Shown one piece after another: positions 1-6,273 of a stretch of DNA of 10,331 bases. The notes beneath the pieces are model-generated. The model did not search any database, was not told the origin of the DNA, and saw only the letters and a list, made by a program, of their open reading frames with translations. Both the position numbers and the translations under genes were made by a program. Numbering within the stretch: position 1 is the first letter of the stretch; each line of letters starts with the position of its first letter. The stretch comes from an uncultured Ruminococcus sp. (GTDB lineage Bacteria > Bacillota > Clostridia > Oscillospirales > Ruminococcaceae): NCBI GenBank assembly GCA_900543105.1, contig UQQA01000087.1:1-10331 (forward strand). Reading direction: 5' to 3'.

Positions 1-32
1 GGCTGTGCCTTGTTCATTTCTTTAAGCAGCAT
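1..32 (-). CDS. 5' end of an unidentified gene, cut by the left edge
   Basis: On the minus strand an ATG at 32-30 opens ten codons, reading MLLKEMNKAQ, before the window ends. A strong ribosome binding site (GGAAGGA, about 40-47) lies at good spacing before it, and a sigma-A-like promoter lies about 145 bases upstream. The reading is too short to assign a family, and no function is proposed. The gene follows asnS on the same strand but has its own promoter, so it is probably transcribed separately. The start call rests only on the ribosome binding site and promoter. Confidence 0.45.
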   Translation of the reverse strand, partial: MLLKEMNKAQ

Positions 33-57
33 AATGAAATCTTCCTTCCCATTCAAA

Positions 58-137
58 AAGTTCTTCCGAACTTCGTAAAATTACACAAATTACAACTGGT
101 TTTTTGATAATAATTTACTTCCTTGAAAAACAGTTGT
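58..137 (-). promoter_or_regulatory. Structured leader of the left-edge gene: two hairpins
   Basis: Two stems lie in the transcribed leader. The larger pairs ACAACTG (92-98) with CAGTTGT (131-137) and extends inward by five A-T pairs past one bulged base. The smaller is AAGTTC, loop GGAA, GAACTT (58-73), followed on the minus strand by a few T residues and ending about ten bases before the ribosome binding site. This could be an attenuator or mRNA-stabilising structure. It matches no riboswitch or T-box consensus that I recognise. Confidence 0.35.
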
Positions 138-176
138 ACTCCCTGCAAATACATTTTTAGATTCGCGCTATATATT

Positions 177-205
177 ATAATATAACATTTTCGGAAGAAA
201 TGCAA
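177..205 (-). promoter_or_regulatory. Sigma-A-type promoter for the left-edge gene
   Basis: Read on the minus strand, TTGCAT (205-200) is followed after 17 bases by TATTAT (182-177), giving a likely start near 170 and an untranslated leader of about 138 bases. The -35 hexamer is also one arm of an inverted repeat, ATGCAA (200-205) and TTGCAT (222-227), which encloses most of the 12-base palindrome CAAAAGCTTTTG (213-224). A regulator could bind there, but that is inference. Confidence 0.55.
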
Positions 206-281
206 GTCTTTCCAAAAGCTTTTGCATATTGTTAATATTATATTCATATAAAGCTTGTCTTGAACCTATATATATGCAGGA

Positions 282-340
282 ACGGCAGCCGTAACTTTCC
301 CTTTGCTGCTAAGGAATTGCGGCTGCCGTATTTTTAATAG
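282..340. terminator. Hairpin just after asnS, terminator-like on the plus strand
   Basis: A perfect 10-bp inverted repeat, ACGGCAGCCG (282-291) and CGGCTGCCGT (320-329), has a 28-base loop that holds a short inner stem. The T-run (ATTTTTAAT, from 330) follows the right arm on the plus strand. On the minus strand, where asnS ends five bases before the stem, the arm is followed by TTCCTGCA and not a T-run. It may still end asnS transcription, but the asymmetry makes it non-canonical in that direction. Confidence 0.5.
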
Positions 341-1722
341 ATAGAACCCGTAGTTCTCGGGAACGGGATAACGTCACGAATGTTGGAGATACCGGTTGCG
401 TACATTATAAGGCGCTCGAAGCCAAGTCCGAAGCCTGCGTGTTTTGCTCCGCCGTATCTGCGCAGGTCGAGATACCAGTCGTAAGCTTCCGTGTCAAGTC
501 CCAGCTCGTTCATTCGCTCGGTCAGAAGGTCAAGTCTTTCCTCACGCTGGCTTCCGCCGATAAGCTCACCCACTCCGGGGACAAGCAGATCGACTGCCGC
601 AACGGTTTTTCCGTCGTCGTTAAGGCGCATATAGAAAGCCTTTATCTCCTTTGGATAATCGGTGACGAAAACGGGCTTGCCGTAAATTTTTTCGGTAAGA
701 TAACGCTCGTGCTCAGTCTGGAGGTCGCAGCCCCAGAACACGGGATATTCAAACTTTTCGCCGCAGTTTTCGAGCTTTTCAATAGCTTCGGTGTAGCTTA
801 CCCTTGCGAAGTCGGAGTTTACGACAGCGTTAAGGCGTTCGAGCAAACCTTTATCATAGAAATCGTTGCAGAATCTGAGTTCGTCCGAACACTCGTCAAG
901 AAGCGCGCGAAGAACATATTTGAGCATACTTTCGGCAAGCTCCATATCGTCCTCGAGGTCGGCGAAAGCTATCTCGGGTTCGATCATCCAGAACTCGGCG
1001 GCGTGTCGCTGAGTGTATGACTTTTCAGCACGGAATGTCGGTCCGAACGTGTAAATTTTGCCGAAAGCCATTGCCATACATTCACCCTCGAGCTGTCCCG
1101 AAACGGTCAGCGATGCAGGCTTGCCGAAGAAATCCTGCGTGTAATCGACCGAGCCGTCCCCGTTTCTCGGGATCTCATTGAGGTCGAGCGAAGTAACGCG
1201 GAACATCTCGCCTGCACCCTCGCAGTCATTCGCTGTGATGAGCGGAGTATGCGCATAAACGAAGCCGTTTTCGTGAAAAAATCTGTGGAGCGCCTGTGAA
1301 GCGACTGAGCGAACCTTAAAAGCGGCTTGAAACGTGTTCGTTCTCATTCTCAGATGCGAGACAGTGCGGAGATATTCAAGGCTGTGAGCCTTTTTCTGCA
1401 AGGGGTAATCGGGTGTCGAAGCGCCCTCAACGGTGATGCTCTCAGCGTTGATCTCAAGCGGCTGTTTTGCGTTTGGCGTAAGCACGACCTTTCCGCTGAC
1501 GGATATTGCCGCGCCCGTGTTGAGGTGCGAAACGGCTTCAAAATCGTCCACCTTTTCGCTCTCGGCAACTATCTGCAGCTGCTTAAAACAGCTGCCGTCC
1601 GATATCGACAGGAATGCAAGTCCCTTGCTCACGCGGACGGACTTCACCCAGCCGCAGACGGTGACATCTGCGCCGTTCTCGGGCGCATTTTCATAAAGCT
1701 TTTTTATCTCGGTTCTTTTCAT
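334..1722 (-). CDS. asnS: Asparaginyl-tRNA synthetase
   Basis: This class IIb enzyme charges tRNA-Asn with asparagine in the cytoplasm, using ATP. The 462-residue product has the usual family length. An N-terminal OB-fold anticodon-binding domain (about residues 20-100, containing VCGWVKSVR) precedes the catalytic domain. Motif 2 is FRAEKSYTQRHAAEFW (about 230-245), and motif 3 is GFGLGFERL (430-438), followed by the family ending DVIPFPRT. The start at 1722 is chosen because AAAGGAAG lies eight bases upstream. An in-frame ATG at 1761 would add 13 residues encoded partly inside a palindromic repeat and has no ribosome binding site. Motif 2 reads EKSYTQRHAAEF where many AsnRS proteins have ENSNTxRHLAEF; the identity stays secure. 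No T-box leader is visible upstream. Transcription may come from the PH-domain/fkbM promoter or from within the adjacent palindrome. Confidence 0.97.
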   Translation of the reverse strand: MKRTEIKKLYENAPENGADVTVCGWVKSVRVSKGLAFLSISDGSCFKQLQIVAESEKVDDFEAVSHLNTGAAISVSGKVVLTPNAKQPLEINAESITVEGASTPDYPLQKKAHSLEYLRTVSHLRMRTNTFQAAFKVRSVASQALHRFFHENGFVYAHTPLITANDCEGAGEMFRVTSLDLNEIPRNGDGSVDYTQDFFGKPASLTVSGQLEGECMAMAFGKIYTFGPTFRAEKSYTQRHAAEFWMIEPEIAFADLEDDMELAESMLKYVLRALLDECSDELRFCNDFYDKGLLERLNAVVNSDFARVSYTEAIEKLENCGEKFEYPVFWGCDLQTEHERYLTEKIYGKPVFVTDYPKEIKAFYMRLNDDGKTVAAVDLLVPGVGELIGGSQREERLDLLTERMNELGLDTEAYDWYLDLRRYGGAKHAGFGLGFERLIMYATGISNIRDVIPFPRTTGSIY

Positions 1723-1751
1723 TTTCAAGACTTCCTTTATTTGGTCGCATC

Positions 1752-1905
1752 TAAAAACCATAGTGCCTCAGATGCGCAGTCAGATTTTTCGTCAGATTGT
1801 ATAGAAATTTCGCAGGCATACTGTCGTATGTCAAGAAATTTATGTGCAAGATGACGGAAAATCTGCAAGCAGATGAGGTGCTAAGGCTTTAGCCGGTGGT
1901 TTTTA
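1752..1905. repeat. MITE-like imperfect palindrome, about 154 bp
   Basis: The outermost 9 bases are inverted repeats: TAAAAACCA (1752-1760) and TGGTTTTTA (1897-1905). Inside them, about 50 bases starting AGTGCCTCA (1762) pair with a right arm ending GAGGTGCT (1882). Shared blocks include AGATTTT/CGTCA and AAATTTC. A central CATAC-TGTC-GTATG stem closes the tip. The right arm carries an extra GGCTTTAGCC mini-hairpin with no counterpart on the left. The outermost bases are TA on both sides, as expected for a TA target-site duplication of IS630/Tc1-mariner-type MITEs. The last three bases form the fkbM stop codon. Both strands show GGTTTTTA after the stem, so it could also terminate transcription either way. 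Confidence 0.7.
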
Positions 1906-2973
1906 GAGGTGACCATTGTTTATCGCATAAAGATTTGTTTCCCACGCAGGGATATAAAGCTGATGACGGACATACAGCTTCAAATTCGGGTTAAGTTTGA
2001 GCAGCTGCAGCGGTATCGCGAACAGATCCTCGTTGCGGTGATAAAGCGCGGAAATGACATTCGCACCGCCGCTGATATGACGCTTTGCGCCCTCAATGGC
2101 TTCACGCTCCGAACCCTCAACATCCAGTTTTATGAGCGTGACCTGCTCGGATATCGCATTATCGACCGAGAGCGCAGTCGTTTCTATCTCGCCCTTGGAG
2201 GAATTCGTCGACATTCTGCCCTCGTTTTTTGTGAATCGGAGAACAGTATCTTCATTCCAAGCGGCGGCGTTGAAAGCTGTCATATCGTGAAGCTCCTCGG
2301 TGTTTTTGCAGAGCTTGCGGAAATTCTTCGGGTTCGGTTCAAAGGCGTAGATATGCTCATATTCGCCTTTTGCCGCCTCGGCGAATTCAAGTGCGGTATC
2401 GCCGTTGTATGCGCCGAGGTCAACGTATCTTTCGTTTTTTCCAAGCTTCACGATCGAAGAATATACCTCGCTTTTGTCTGAGGTGCAGGCGTTCAGATAC
2501 TCTATTTTGCCGCTTATTTTGAAATTTATCACGTTTTCGTATGTTTTGCGCGAAGCTTCATCTTCAAGCTTATCATAAACAGCTTCAAACTTTTCCTTGT
2601 TCTCGCAGAAGTAATCATAATCGAACAAGCCGCCGCCCGCAACGGGAACATCGGGCGCAAGCAGCAGATGCTTTTCGGCGATGCTGTTCACACGCTTATA
2701 AAGGCTCTCATAGCCTGCGGCGAACGCAAGAACGATAACGAAATCGTCCACAAGCTGTTCTATCTGCGAAAGCTTATGCACAAGATGTCCCTCAAAGCTG
2801 TGACCTCGGACGAATTCATCGCTTGCGAAAAAGCCTGCGGTCGGAATATTGTATTTTTCAAAGACGGAGAGAATTTTCAGCGCACCGTCGCCCATTCCGT
2901 ATATGAAAATCGGCAGGTCGGTCTTCTGCAAAAACTCCCAGCAGCTTTGCTTTTCTTTAATTTCAAGTGTCAT
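1903..2973 (-). CDS. FkbM-family SAM-dependent methyltransferase with an N-terminal Rossmann-like domain
   Basis: The C-terminal half (about residues 180-355) is an FkbM methyltransferase. It has SAM-binding motif I YVDLGAYNGDT (183-193), the acidic end of strand 2 in FEPNP (211-215), and the family motif LIKLDVEGSE (280-289). Family members usually O-methylate sugars or small molecules, but the substrate here is unknown. The N-terminal 110 residues contain IFIYGMGDGALKIL, a glycine-rich nucleotide-binding-like turn seen in several two-domain FkbM proteins. I chose the ATG at 2973 (356 aa) because GGGTGA lies just upstream. A GTG at 2982 overlaps the upstream stop as GTGA and would add three residues. 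The gene is translationally close to the PH-domain gene. Its stop codon is supplied by the end of the palindromic repeat downstream, so the original C-terminus may have been altered by a residue or two. Confidence 0.88.
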   Translation of the reverse strand: MTLEIKEKQSCWEFLQKTDLPIFIYGMGDGALKILSVFEKYNIPTAGFFASDEFVRGHSFEGHLVHKLSQIEQLVDDFVIVLAFAAGYESLYKRVNSIAEKHLLLAPDVPVAGGGLFDYDYFCENKEKFEAVYDKLEDEASRKTYENVINFKISGKIEYLNACTSDKSEVYSSIVKLGKNERYVDLGAYNGDTALEFAEAAKGEYEHIYAFEPNPKNFRKLCKNTEELHDMTAFNAAAWNEDTVLRFTKNEGRMSTNSSKGEIETTALSVDNAISEQVTLIKLDVEGSEREAIEGAKRHISGGANVISALYHRNEDLFAIPLQLLKLNPNLKLYVRHQLYIPAWETNLYAINNGHL

Positions 2974-2978
2974 TTTCG

Positions 2979-3398
2979 TCACCCGTCAAATTCGTCATCA
3001 TCGTTATGATCGCAGTTGCAGTCGTGGTCAGCGATGTCTGCACCGATCATATCTCTGCCGCGCACCCTATAGCGGTCACGCTGGATATCAACGTTCTCTT
3101 CGAGCAGTTCCATAAACTTTCGCGGTGCTTTTATCGACTTTATAACCTTAATGGGGGTGTCAACATCACGGCAGTTTACCGTGACCGTTCCGCAGCCGAA
3201 AAGGCGCTCGCCGAACGACAAATTCAGGCTCTTATCGGAAACCCGATAAAGCTCGATCTCGTCCTCTTGTATTGAAAGAAAGCCCGTCTGCGTAATAAGC
3301 TTCTTTTCGGTGAGGATATAGCGTGTGAATGAAAGCGGCAGACCGAGGAATGTTCTTTTTTTATCAGTCCAGATATAGTCAAAATCTATTCTTGCCAT
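2979..3398 (-). CDS. Small PH-domain (bPH2/YdbS-like) protein with acidic Cys/His tail
   Basis: The 139-residue protein resembles the bacterial PH domains of the YdbS/YdbT type (DUF304, bPH_2). Matching features are TRYILTEKKLITQTG (about 25-39), the central DEIELYRVSDKSL (46-58), GCGTVTV (68-74) and the closing helix KAPRKFMELLEEN (90-102). No membrane segment is visible, so it is probably a soluble single-domain version. The final 16 residues are unusual: rich in Asp, His and Cys, with DHDCNCDH at 124-131, which could bind a metal. The ribosome binding site GGAGGT lies seven bases before the ATG, and a perfect sigma-A promoter lies about 45 bases upstream. It is the first gene of the block leading into the FkbM methyltransferase. 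The cellular role is unknown. Confidence 0.8.
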   Translation of the reverse strand: MARIDFDYIWTDKKRTFLGLPLSFTRYILTEKKLITQTGFLSIQEDEIELYRVSDKSLNLSFGERLFGCGTVTVNCRDVDTPIKVIKSIKAPRKFMELLEENVDIQRDRYRVRGRDMIGADIADHDCNCDHNDDDEFDG

Positions 3399-3403
3399 AA
3401 AAT

Positions 3404-3433
3404 GACCTCCACAAGAATTTTTCGCATAAAATA
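3404..3433 (+). promoter_or_regulatory. Possible sporulation-sigma promoter for the LysM-GH18 gene
   Basis: CATAAAATA at 3425-3433 fits the sigma-K -10 pattern CATAnnnTA, and GACC at 3404-3407 fits the loose -35 pattern mACm with 17 bases between. The same -10 also resembles the sigma-E type, but no matching -35 is seen. AT-rich DNA makes chance matches likely. A sigma-A alternative (TATAAT at 3443-3448) has no good -35. Confidence 0.3.
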
Positions 3434-3440
3434 CACTTTA

Positions 3441-3469
3441 ATTATAATACAATTAAAAGGATATGTCAA
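3441..3469 (-). promoter_or_regulatory. Perfect consensus sigma-A promoter for the PH-domain/fkbM block
   Basis: On the minus strand TTGACA (3469-3464) and TATAAT (3446-3441) are separated by exactly 17 bases. Transcription would start near 3434, giving a short leader before the PH-domain gene. The -10 lies within ATTATAAT, which also contains TATAAT on the plus strand (3443-3448), so polymerase bound for either direction would occupy the same DNA. Confidence 0.88.
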
Positions 3470-3515
3470 CGAAATTCCGATGAAACCAACTTTTCACGAA
3501 ACCGAGGTCATTTTT

Positions 3516-4790
3516 ATGGAAATTTATATCGTTCAGCAGGGCGACACCGTTTCATCTGTCGCCGCGCGCTTCGGAGTATCTCCGCAGAGGATAATTGCCG
3601 ATAATTCGCTTGCGCTCCCCGATAATTTGGCGGTCGGGCAGGCGCTTCTGATACTTATTCCCGAAGTCGTTCACACCGTTCGGAGAGGCGAAACGCTCGA
3701 AAGCATTGCCCGTGACTACGGAACGACCGTGCGCAGGCTTCGGCGGAACAATCTCGGTCTGACTTCGCGCGAATATATTTACGAGGGCGAAACTATCGTT
3801 ATCGGCTATGAAAATGAGCGTTCCGGAAATCTAAGTCTGAGCGGCTTTGTCTATCCGGGAGTGAACAGAAACATACTCCGTCAGGTCGCTTCTTTCGCGG
3901 AATATACTATTATATTCGGATATGGATTTGATACTGACGGAAAGCTTATTATCCCGAATGACAGTGAAGTGATAAGCATTTCAAAGCAGTTCGGTTCAAA
4001 GGTGCTTCTTAGCCTTTCGTTCATCAACGAGGACGGCAGTTTTTATTCGGGAAAGCTTGTGCCGCTTTTGAACGATATTGGATTTCAGGATCGTGTGCTT
4101 TCGCAGATGATCGATATAATAAAGCGCAAGGGCGCAGACGGAATGGACATCGATATGGAGTATATCCCTGCGGCGTACAAGGACAGCTTTTCGGCTTTCG
4201 TGCAAAATGCCGCCGACCGTCTTAACGCAGAGGGCTTGGTGCTGAACATCGATCTTGCCCCGAAAACGAGTGCAGATCAGCAGGGTACGCTATACGAATC
4301 GCACAATTATCCGTCACTCGGCGCAAGTGCCGATCTTGCGTTTCTTATGACTTATGAATGGGGTTATCAATTTGGTCCGCCTTTAGCTATTGCACCGATA
4401 AACAAAGTGCGTGCAGTCGTTGATTATGCCATAACGGAAATACCGCTTGAAAAGATATACCTCGGTATGCCGAACTATGCCTACGACTGGACGCTCCCTT
4501 TCATTCAGGGCGAAAGCGCCGCCAAAGTCATAGGCAACCGAACAGCCGCGGCGAGGGCGGCGGAATACGGGGTTCCGATACTCTATGACGAAACTGTGCA
4601 AAGTCCGTACTATACCTATTCTGACAGCGAGGGACGGGAGCATATCGTCTGGTTTGAGGACGTTCGCAGTGTAAAAGCGAAGCTTGATCTTATCCGTGAA
4701 TATTCGCTCAGAGGTGCAGGTGTATGGAACTTTATGCGTGCTTTTCCGCAGGCTTATCTGCTTATGGAGAATATGTTTGAGCTGGGCTGA
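3516..4790 (+). CDS. LysM-LysM-GH18 glycosidase, SleL/YaaH-like
   Basis: The 424-residue protein has two N-terminal LysM modules (about 2-48 and 51-97: YIVQQGDTVSSVAARFG, then HTVRRGETLESIARDYG), which bind N-acetylglucosamine-containing glycans. A glycoside hydrolase 18 barrel follows (about 105-420). The GH18 signature DxxDxDxE is intact as DGMDIDMEY, with catalytic Glu at 215, and the late barrel motif GVWNFMRAFP (402-411) is present. The order matches spore enzymes such as SleL/YaaH, which cleave cortex peptidoglycan. No signal peptide is visible, also as in those proteins, which reach the spore through LysM. The start at 3516 is chosen because GAGGT lies eight bases upstream and the LysM domain begins at once. 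An upstream in-frame ATG at 3402 would add 38 low-complexity residues. It diverges from the PH-domain gene and converges on galE. A vegetative wall or chitin-like substrate remains possible. Confidence 0.92.
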   Translation: MEIYIVQQGDTVSSVAARFGVSPQRIIADNSLALPDNLAVGQALLILIPEVVHTVRRGETLESIARDYGTTVRRLRRNNLGLTSREYIYEGETIVIGYENERSGNLSLSGFVYPGVNRNILRQVASFAEYTIIFGYGFDTDGKLIIPNDSEVISISKQFGSKVLLSLSFINEDGSFYSGKLVPLLNDIGFQDRVLSQMIDIIKRKGADGMDIDMEYIPAAYKDSFSAFVQNAADRLNAEGLVLNIDLAPKTSADQQGTLYESHNYPSLGASADLAFLMTYEWGYQFGPPLAIAPINKVRAVVDYAITEIPLEKIYLGMPNYAYDWTLPFIQGESAAKVIGNRTAAARAAEYGVPILYDETVQSPYYTYSDSEGREHIVWFEDVRSVKAKLDLIREYSLRGAGVWNFMRAFPQAYLLMENMFELG

Positions 4791-4902
4791 TGCTGTCGCA
4801 AATGCGTAATTCGTAATGCGTAATGCGTAATTATTTTGCTCTGTTAGTTTGTAACGAAAATCGTATGGGCGAATTACATATCCGCCCGTTAGAATACAAT
4901 AA

Positions 4903-4955
4903 AACGCCCCTGTTTTCATCGGATAAACCATCGAAAACAGGGGCGTTCGTTTTTG
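4903..4955. terminator. Strong bidirectional terminator between convergent genes
   Basis: AACGCCCCTGTTTTC (4903-4917) pairs perfectly with GAAAACAGGGGCGTT (4933-4947) over 15 bp with a 15-base loop. The plus strand continues CGTTTTTG. The minus strand continues from its last GCGTT into TTATTG. It can therefore end both the LysM-GH18 and galE transcripts. It lies inside the inverted-repeat element, so it may have arrived with it. Confidence 0.88.
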
Positions 4956-4985
4956 TGAAACACTTTAAATTCAGGGTTTGCATCA

Positions 4986-5004
4986 GGCGGATATAGAATC
5001 CGCC
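4986..5004. repeat. Small GGCGGAT/ATCCGCC hairpin unit
   Basis: GGCGGAT (4986-4992) pairs with ATCCGCC (4998-5004) around a five-base loop. On the minus strand the unit reads TGTAGGGGCGGATTC, then TATATCCGCC. A diverged copy in the opposite orientation lies at 4862-4889. The unit resembles short hairpins scattered between genes in many gut bacteria. Confidence 0.5.
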
Positions 5005-5080
5005 CCTACATATTTAGGGCTTTACGTCAATTTTGCGGAGCAAAATAATTCCGCATTACGAATTACGCATTACGCATTGA

Positions 5081-6091
5081 TCACATTCCGTTCGGGTTCT
5101 TCTGTGTGAAGTTCCAGCTGTCTGCGCACATTTTGTCTATATCATACTGTGCTGTCCAGCCGAAAAGCTTCTTTGCCTTATCGGTGTTTGCATAACATTC
5201 TGCGATGTCGCCTGCTCTTCTGCCAACGATCTTATAGTTTATCTTCCTGCCCGATGCTTTTTCAAATGCGTGTACAAGCTGAAGTACGCTCGTGCCCTTG
5301 CCGGTACCGAGGTTTACAGCTTCACAGCCCTTATGCTCAAGGTTATACTTTACTGCACAGAGGTGACCCTTTGCGAGATCCACAACGTGGATATAGTCAC
5401 GAACGCCGGTGCCGTCAACTGTATCGTAGTCGTCGCCGAAAACGCTGAGGCACTGAAGCTTTCCAACCGCTACCTGTGCGATATAAGGCATAAGGTTGTT
5501 CGGTATTCCGTTCGGGTTTTCGCCGAGAAGTCCGCTCTCATGTGCGCCGATAGGATTGAAATAACGCAGGAGTGCAACGCTCCAGTCGCTGTCAGCCTTT
5601 GCAGTATCCATAAGTATCTGTTCGATCATAACCTTTGTATAGCCGTAAGGATTTGTTGCTGAGGTCGGCATCGTTTCATCGAACGGGATAGGATTGTTCA
5701 TACCGTAAACCGTTGCGGAGGAGGAGAACACGATGTTCTTACAGCCGTTTGCGCGCATTGCACGGATAAGGTTGAGCGTACCTGTGAGGTTGTTATGGTA
5801 ATACTCAACCGGCTTTGCGCAGGACTCGCCTACTGCCTTAAGACCTGCGAAGTGGATAACTGCATCGATCTTATTCTCTTTGAACACTTTTTCTGTGCCC
5901 TCAAAGTCAAGCAGGTCGGTCTCATAGAATTTGAAGTCCTTACCTGCGATCTTCTTTATTCTGTCAAGTGCTTCGGGTTTTGAGTTGCAGAAATTATCGA
6001 GAACTACGATATCATAGCCTGCTCCGAGAAGCTCAACACAGGTATGGCTCCCGATAAAGCCTGCGCCGCCTGTAACAAGGATCGTACTCAT
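5081..6091 (-). CDS. galE: UDP-glucose 4-epimerase, probable dual-substrate type
   Basis: This cytoplasmic, NAD-dependent short-chain dehydrogenase interconverts UDP-glucose and UDP-galactose in the Leloir pathway and in making surface polysaccharide precursors. The 336 residues match the family length (E. coli about 338). The NAD-binding GGAGFIGSH is at 8-16, the SSSATVYG loop at 123-130, and the catalytic Tyr149 and Lys153 lie in NPYGYTK (147-153). Near the C-terminus RRAGDIAECYAN places Cys at residue 299, where E. coli GalE has Tyr299. A small residue here allows UDP-N-acetylglucosamine/galactosamine as substrates in E. coli Y299C and in human GALE. The start has AAAGGAAG at nine-base spacing. 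The gene has its own promoter and terminator and no Leloir partners in the window. Confidence 0.97.
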   Translation of the reverse strand: MSTILVTGGAGFIGSHTCVELLGAGYDIVVLDNFCNSKPEALDRIKKIAGKDFKFYETDLLDFEGTEKVFKENKIDAVIHFAGLKAVGESCAKPVEYYHNNLTGTLNLIRAMRANGCKNIVFSSSATVYGMNNPIPFDETMPTSATNPYGYTKVMIEQILMDTAKADSDWSVALLRYFNPIGAHESGLLGENPNGIPNNLMPYIAQVAVGKLQCLSVFGDDYDTVDGTGVRDYIHVVDLAKGHLCAVKYNLEHKGCEAVNLGTGKGTSVLQLVHAFEKASGRKINYKIVGRRAGDIAECYANTDKAKKLFGWTAQYDIDKMCADSWNFTQKNPNGM

Positions 6092-6108
6092 AAGATATAA
6101 CTTCCTTT

Positions 6109-6124
6109 CAGAAATAAATTTCTG
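6109..6124. promoter_or_regulatory. Perfect 16-bp palindrome at the galE transcription start
   Basis: CAGAAATAAATTTCTG is perfectly self-complementary and falls right at the predicted +1 of galE (about 6123). It could be an operator blocking transcription or a 5' mRNA-stabilising stem, ending just before the ribosome binding site. Confidence 0.4.
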
Positions 6125-6129
6125 CTTTT

Positions 6130-6158
6130 ATTTTATCACCAACTTGGCTTTAAGTCAA
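6130..6158 (-). promoter_or_regulatory. Sigma-A promoter of galE
   Basis: On the minus strand TTGACT (6158-6153) and TAAAAT (6135-6130) are 17 bases apart, and TGA directly before the -10 makes it an extended -10 promoter. It sits just downstream of the transporter operon's terminator, so galE is transcribed separately. Confidence 0.85.
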
Positions 6159-6180
6159 TAGGAACACTGAAAATATACCG

Positions 6181-6230
6181 AAAAACACCGCTTTCCCGTG
6201 ATAAAATTTACCATGAGAATGCGGTGCTTT
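6181..6230 (-). terminator. Terminator of the ABC transporter operon
   Basis: On the minus strand CACCGC (6226-6221) pairs with GCGGTG (6191-6186). Inner pairs TTCTC/GGGAA and TGGTA/TATCA make one long imperfect stem, followed by TTTTT (6185-6181). The plus strand also has GCGGTGCTTTTG, so it may work weakly both ways. Confidence 0.82.
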
Positions 6231-6273
6231 TGCTGAAAAGGAGAGTTTGTATAAAAAGTGGGTCGGAGTAAGT

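Larger units (their letters stand above)
4801..5078. repeat. Nested inverted-repeat element filling the LysM-GH18/galE gap
   Basis: Arms of 41 bases at 4801-4841 and 5038-5078 are inverted copies with only three mismatches. Each arm carries four TGCGTAA-type heptamers (one variant, TTCGTAA), followed by TTATTTTGCTC. A second, weaker inverted pair lies inside (4862-4889 and 4983-5010, 21 of 28 matching), each copy of the form GTAGGGGCGGATTCTATATCCGCC. A terminator hairpin sits near the centre. The element begins ten bases after the GH18 stop and ends two bases before the galE stop. No coding sequence is convincing inside. It is probably a mobile or dispersed non-coding repeat; I see no clear target duplication. 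Confidence 0.75.

Noticed and set aside
53..247. 64-residue minus-strand ORF in the left intergenic region
   Set aside because: It spans the predicted promoter and leader hairpins, has no ribosome binding site and is AT-rich with no recognisable motif.
439..1020. 193-residue plus-strand ORF opposite asnS
   Set aside because: It lies wholly antisense to a clear synthetase and has no domain character; it is a shadow of asnS codon bias.
1723..1902. T-box leader for asnS
   Set aside because: The conserved AGGGTGGNACCGCG segment is absent; the region is a palindromic repeat.
3402..3515. 38-residue N-terminal extension of the LysM-GH18 protein as a signal peptide
   Set aside because: It has no hydrophobic core with a cleavage site, crosses the divergent promoter, and the ATG at 3516 has a good ribosome binding site.
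4801..4830. Short direct repeats as a CRISPR array
   Set aside because: Seven-base units follow one another with no spacers and no cas genes.
4383..4931. 182-residue minus-strand ORF running into the nested repeat
   Set aside because: It is antisense to the GH18 gene, and its start lies in the terminator hairpin with no ribosome binding site.
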